Source of the DNA: JABFRJ01 sp964389095
Lineage (GTDB): Bacteria; Pseudomonadota; Alphaproteobacteria; Rhizobiales; Hyphomicrobiaceae
Direction of reading: 5' to 3'
DNA length: 7,484 nucleotides
Assembly: GCA_964389095.1 (NCBI GenBank)
Contig: CAYMEB010000234.1
Span: 1 to 7,484 of the forward strand
Part shown: positions 6,430 through 7,484 of the stretch, piece by piece
Layout of the letters: each line of letters starts with the position of its first letter
How positions within the stretch are numbered: the first letter of the stretch is position 1
The notes under the pieces: generated by a model
Seen by the model: only the letters and a program-made list of their open reading frames with translations
Told to the model about the DNA's origin: nothing
Databases searched by the model: none
Made by a program: the position numbers and the translations under genes

Positions 6430-6837
6430 TCAGTCGGTGCCGATATTGAGGTCGCGCCGGGCTGTCCGCATCCCGATCATGAAGCCCGCTACGACGTCGA
6501 TCAGGCAGGCGATCGTGATGAAGAAAAACACCGCCGAATTGGCCGGTCGCGCGATCAGGAACTCGACGAGGCAGGCGATGAAGATCAGCATCGACAAGCC
6601 GTGATCGACCATGGCAACCGTGCTCGTGAAGGTCGACTTGATCAGCTCGATGAAGAGACAGATCATGGTCACCAGAATGATGATATCGCCGGTCGAGAGC
6701 TTCAGCGTCCCCGTCATCAAGGGGATCGGCAGCCATTCCTTGCGCAACGTCGCCATGTGATCGCCGCCGGCGAGCACGACGACGATGTTGTAGAGAATGA
6801 ACGGTATTGCGATCAGCGGTATGGCTCGCAGGCTCAT
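6430..6837 (-). CDS. Uncharacterised four-helix inner-membrane protein
   Basis: I do not recognise a named family. The 135-residue product has four hydrophobic stretches: about 5-24 (IPLIAIPFILYNIVVVLAG), 51-67 (IIILVTMICLFIELI), 80-96 (LSMLIFIACLVEFLIA) and 101-122 (AVFFFITIACLIDVVAG). Acidic residues sit inside or at the ends of helices 2 to 4 (E64, D78, E92, D114), and the basic C-terminus (RTARRD) suggests a cytoplasmic tail by the positive-inside rule. The loop between helices 1 and 2 (about 25-50) is the only sizeable soluble part. ATG 6837 is preferred to the longer frame from 6861 because AGGGAG lies 7 nt upstream of it and the hydrophobic N-terminus starts at once. It lies 110 bp downstream of rpmF on the same strand, and a hairpin follows it. 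Similar small conserved membrane proteins seem common in Hyphomicrobiales, from memory only. Confidence 0.8.
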   Translation of the reverse strand: MSLRAIPLIAIPFILYNIVVVLAGGDHMATLRKEWLPIPLMTGTLKLSTGDIIILVTMICLFIELIKSTFTSTVAMVDHGLSMLIFIACLVEFLIARPANSAVFFFITIACLIDVVAGFMIGMRTARRDLNIGTD

Positions 6838-6844
6838 CGCGGTG

Positions 6845-6850
6845 CTCCCT
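6845..6850 (-). promoter_or_regulatory. Ribosome binding site deciding the membrane protein start
   Basis: On the minus strand AGGGAG lies 7 nt before the ATG at 6837-6835. It supports this start over the upstream in-frame start at 6861. Confidence 0.65.
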
Positions 6851-6919
6851 GGGATGGGCAAGTAGACGCCAGACGTGCTAGCCGGAAACTAGAGCGCCGA
6901 TATGACGCTCGCACGATCC

Positions 6920-6941
6920 GGCGCGCTAACAGTTTCGCGCC
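6920..6941 (-). terminator. Candidate hairpin just downstream of rpmF
   Basis: Seen: a perfect 6-bp GC-only inverted repeat, GGCGCG (6920-6925) / CGCGCC (6936-6941), with a 10-nt loop, 6 bp after the rpmF stop codon. No T-run follows on the minus strand. It may stop transcription partly or protect the rpmF 3' end; the distinction cannot be made from sequence. Confidence 0.35.
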
Positions 6942-6947
6942 CTCGGA

Positions 6948-7133
6948 TCAGGCGCCGGCCTTCGGCGGCAACACCTGACGGCCGCGGTACTTGCCCGATT
7001 TCAGATCGATGTGGTGGGGACGCCGACGCTCGCCGGACTCCTTGTCCTCCACGTAGGTGGGGGCCTTCAGGGCATCGGCCGAGCGCCGGAAACCGCGCTT
7101 CATCGGCGAAACCTTTTTCTTGGGTACGGCCAT
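6948..7133 (-). CDS. rpmF: 50S ribosomal protein L32
   Basis: Structural protein of the large ribosomal subunit. Seen: 61 residues starting MAVPKKKVSPMKRGFRR, then SADALKAPTYVEDKESGE and RRPHHIDLKSGKYRGRQVL, the usual alphaproteobacterial L32 pattern and length (about 60 aa). The protein is very basic at its N-terminus. There are no cysteines, so this is the zinc-free form rather than the Cys4 zinc-ribbon form found in some bacteria. ATG 7133 is certain from homology and from AGAGGAG 8 nt upstream; the frame is open upstream to 7289 but that part is not L32. No fatty-acid (plsX) genes flank it, unlike in E. coli. A possible promoter lies about 145 bp upstream. Confidence 0.96.
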   Translation of the reverse strand: MAVPKKKVSPMKRGFRRSADALKAPTYVEDKESGERRRPHHIDLKSGKYRGRQVLPPKAGA

Positions 7134-7141
7134 GTCGTCTG

Positions 7142-7148
7142 CTCCTCT
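7142..7148 (-). promoter_or_regulatory. Shine-Dalgarno site of rpmF
   Basis: On the minus strand AGAGGAG lies 8 nt before the rpmF ATG at 7133. It is a strong site, as expected for a ribosomal protein gene, and sets the start within a longer open frame. Confidence 0.75.
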
Positions 7149-7275
7149 GCCGGCAACGCACCGACCGAGGCCAAGGCGCGCGCAATTCGTTAAGATGTCG
7201 AACGCACCGAGGGATGCCCCACGAACCCGTGCAGCGCCGCCAGGGCGGTCACGGGGACGCGATCGGACCCCGTAT

Positions 7276-7304
7276 ATTTTGATCGGCACGCGTTATACCG
7301 GCAA
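7276..7304 (-). promoter_or_regulatory. Possible sigma-70-type promoter for rpmF
   Basis: On the minus strand TTGCCG (7304-7299) is followed after 17 nt by CAAAAT (7281-7276). The boxes match the consensus at four of six positions each. It lies in a locally AT-rich patch about 140 bp before the rpmF start. The long leader this implies is not tested. Confidence 0.3.
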
Positions 7305-7331
7305 TCCGAAGCCCTGACCAGCCCACTTTTG

Positions 7332-7353
7332 GGGTCGGACGGCCATCCGACCC
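7332..7353. repeat. Perfect 8-bp inverted repeat
   Basis: GGGTCGGA (7332-7339) and TCCGACCC (7346-7353) are exact inverted copies around a 6-nt loop. On the minus strand the stem is followed by CAAAAG rather than a T-run. It lies about 30 bp upstream of the candidate rpmF promoter, so it may be a terminator of a gene to the right or an operator. Confidence 0.5.
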
Positions 7354-7366
7354 GAGGCGGATCGAC

Positions 7367-7398
7367 CCTCCTCCAGCCCTCGGGCCTGGGTCAGGAGG
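7367..7398. repeat. Imperfect inverted repeat, possible second hairpin
   Basis: CCTCCT (7367-7372) pairs with AGGAGG (7393-7398); inside, CCAG (7373-7376) pairs with CTGG (7386-7389), with a 3-nt bulge on one side. Together with the neighbouring stem it would form two hairpins in a row between the right-edge frame and rpmF. Confidence 0.35.
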
Positions 7399-7484
7399 CG
7401 GGACGCCGACCGCATCCCCCGGCTTTGACCTGAGCTATGCGCGGAAGTTGGTGACGGCGTGAATCGGTGAAGGCGGCATATCGT

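Larger units (their letters stand above)
7134..7484. other. Non-coding region: rpmF leader and upstream inverted repeats
   Basis: This 351-bp stretch holds no convincing gene. It contains the rpmF ribosome site, a candidate minus-strand promoter (7276-7304) and two inverted repeats (7332-7353 and 7367-7398). All three plus-strand frames meet a stop between 7452 and 7470. On the minus strand one frame runs from the right edge for 16 codons to a TAG at 7437-7435 (ending IHAVTNFRA), which could be the tail of a gene lying outside the window. Confidence 0.6.

Noticed and set aside
7134..7289. Extra 52 N-terminal residues for L32
   Set aside because: L32 homology starts exactly at the ATG at 7133 behind a strong Shine-Dalgarno site.
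1..7484. CRISPR array, tRNA, rRNA or defence-system genes
   Set aside because: I looked for regularly spaced repeats, the tRNA T-loop/cloverleaf pattern and typical nuclease or helicase motifs on both strands and saw none. The only repeats are the short clusters at the left edge.

Overview
The window looks like GC-rich alphaproteobacterial chromosome, most likely Hyphomicrobiales or a near relative. I infer this from the high-GC codon use, the tight hom-glpX pair, an L32 protein of alphaproteobacterial type, and the family types present. I cannot name a genus. The left 300 bases differ: they are AT-richer and carry marks of mobile DNA.

Left edge (1-305). Two near-identical 16-bp repeats end at a TG/CA terminus at position 54, which looks like the end of an IS21-family insertion sequence. 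It abuts, in mid-codon, a 24-residue minus-strand fragment (start codon at 127) that resembles the N-terminus of a tyrosine recombinase. Upstream of that start codon lie short repeats, [C/T]AGGTTTTG, in two pairs with 11-bp spacing. Next to this patch is the remnant of a propionate/acyl-CoA:acetate CoA-transferase gene (306-1226) that has lost its N-terminal two-thirds, including the catalytic glutamate. The left edge therefore reads as at least two layers of mobile-element damage, or possibly as an assembly junction.

Centre (1409-4370, plus strand). A small hotdog-fold thioesterase of the 4-hydroxybenzoyl-CoA thioesterase type is followed by a probable two-gene operon. This holds homoserine dehydrogenase (hom; threonine/methionine branch of aspartate metabolism) and class II fructose-1,6-bisphosphatase (glpX; gluconeogenesis or Calvin cycle). 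A nested hairpin separates glpX from the convergent gene that follows.

Right half (4453-7484, minus strand). From right to left in direction of transcription these are rpmF (ribosomal protein L32), an uncharacterised four-helix membrane protein, and a PAS-GGDEF-EAL protein. Candidate terminator hairpins lie after rpmF and after the membrane protein, so the three are probably separate units. The signalling protein has an unmistakably dead GGDEF loop (SSNKF) and an EAL domain that keeps most metal and substrate ligands but carries substitutions in two signature motifs. The last 350 bases contain the rpmF leader, a possible promoter and two inverted repeats, with no convincing gene.

I see no CRISPR array, tRNA, rRNA or recognisable riboswitch, and no convincing new multi-gene system. 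The most unusual material is the mobile-element junction at the left edge and the atypical c-di-GMP protein.
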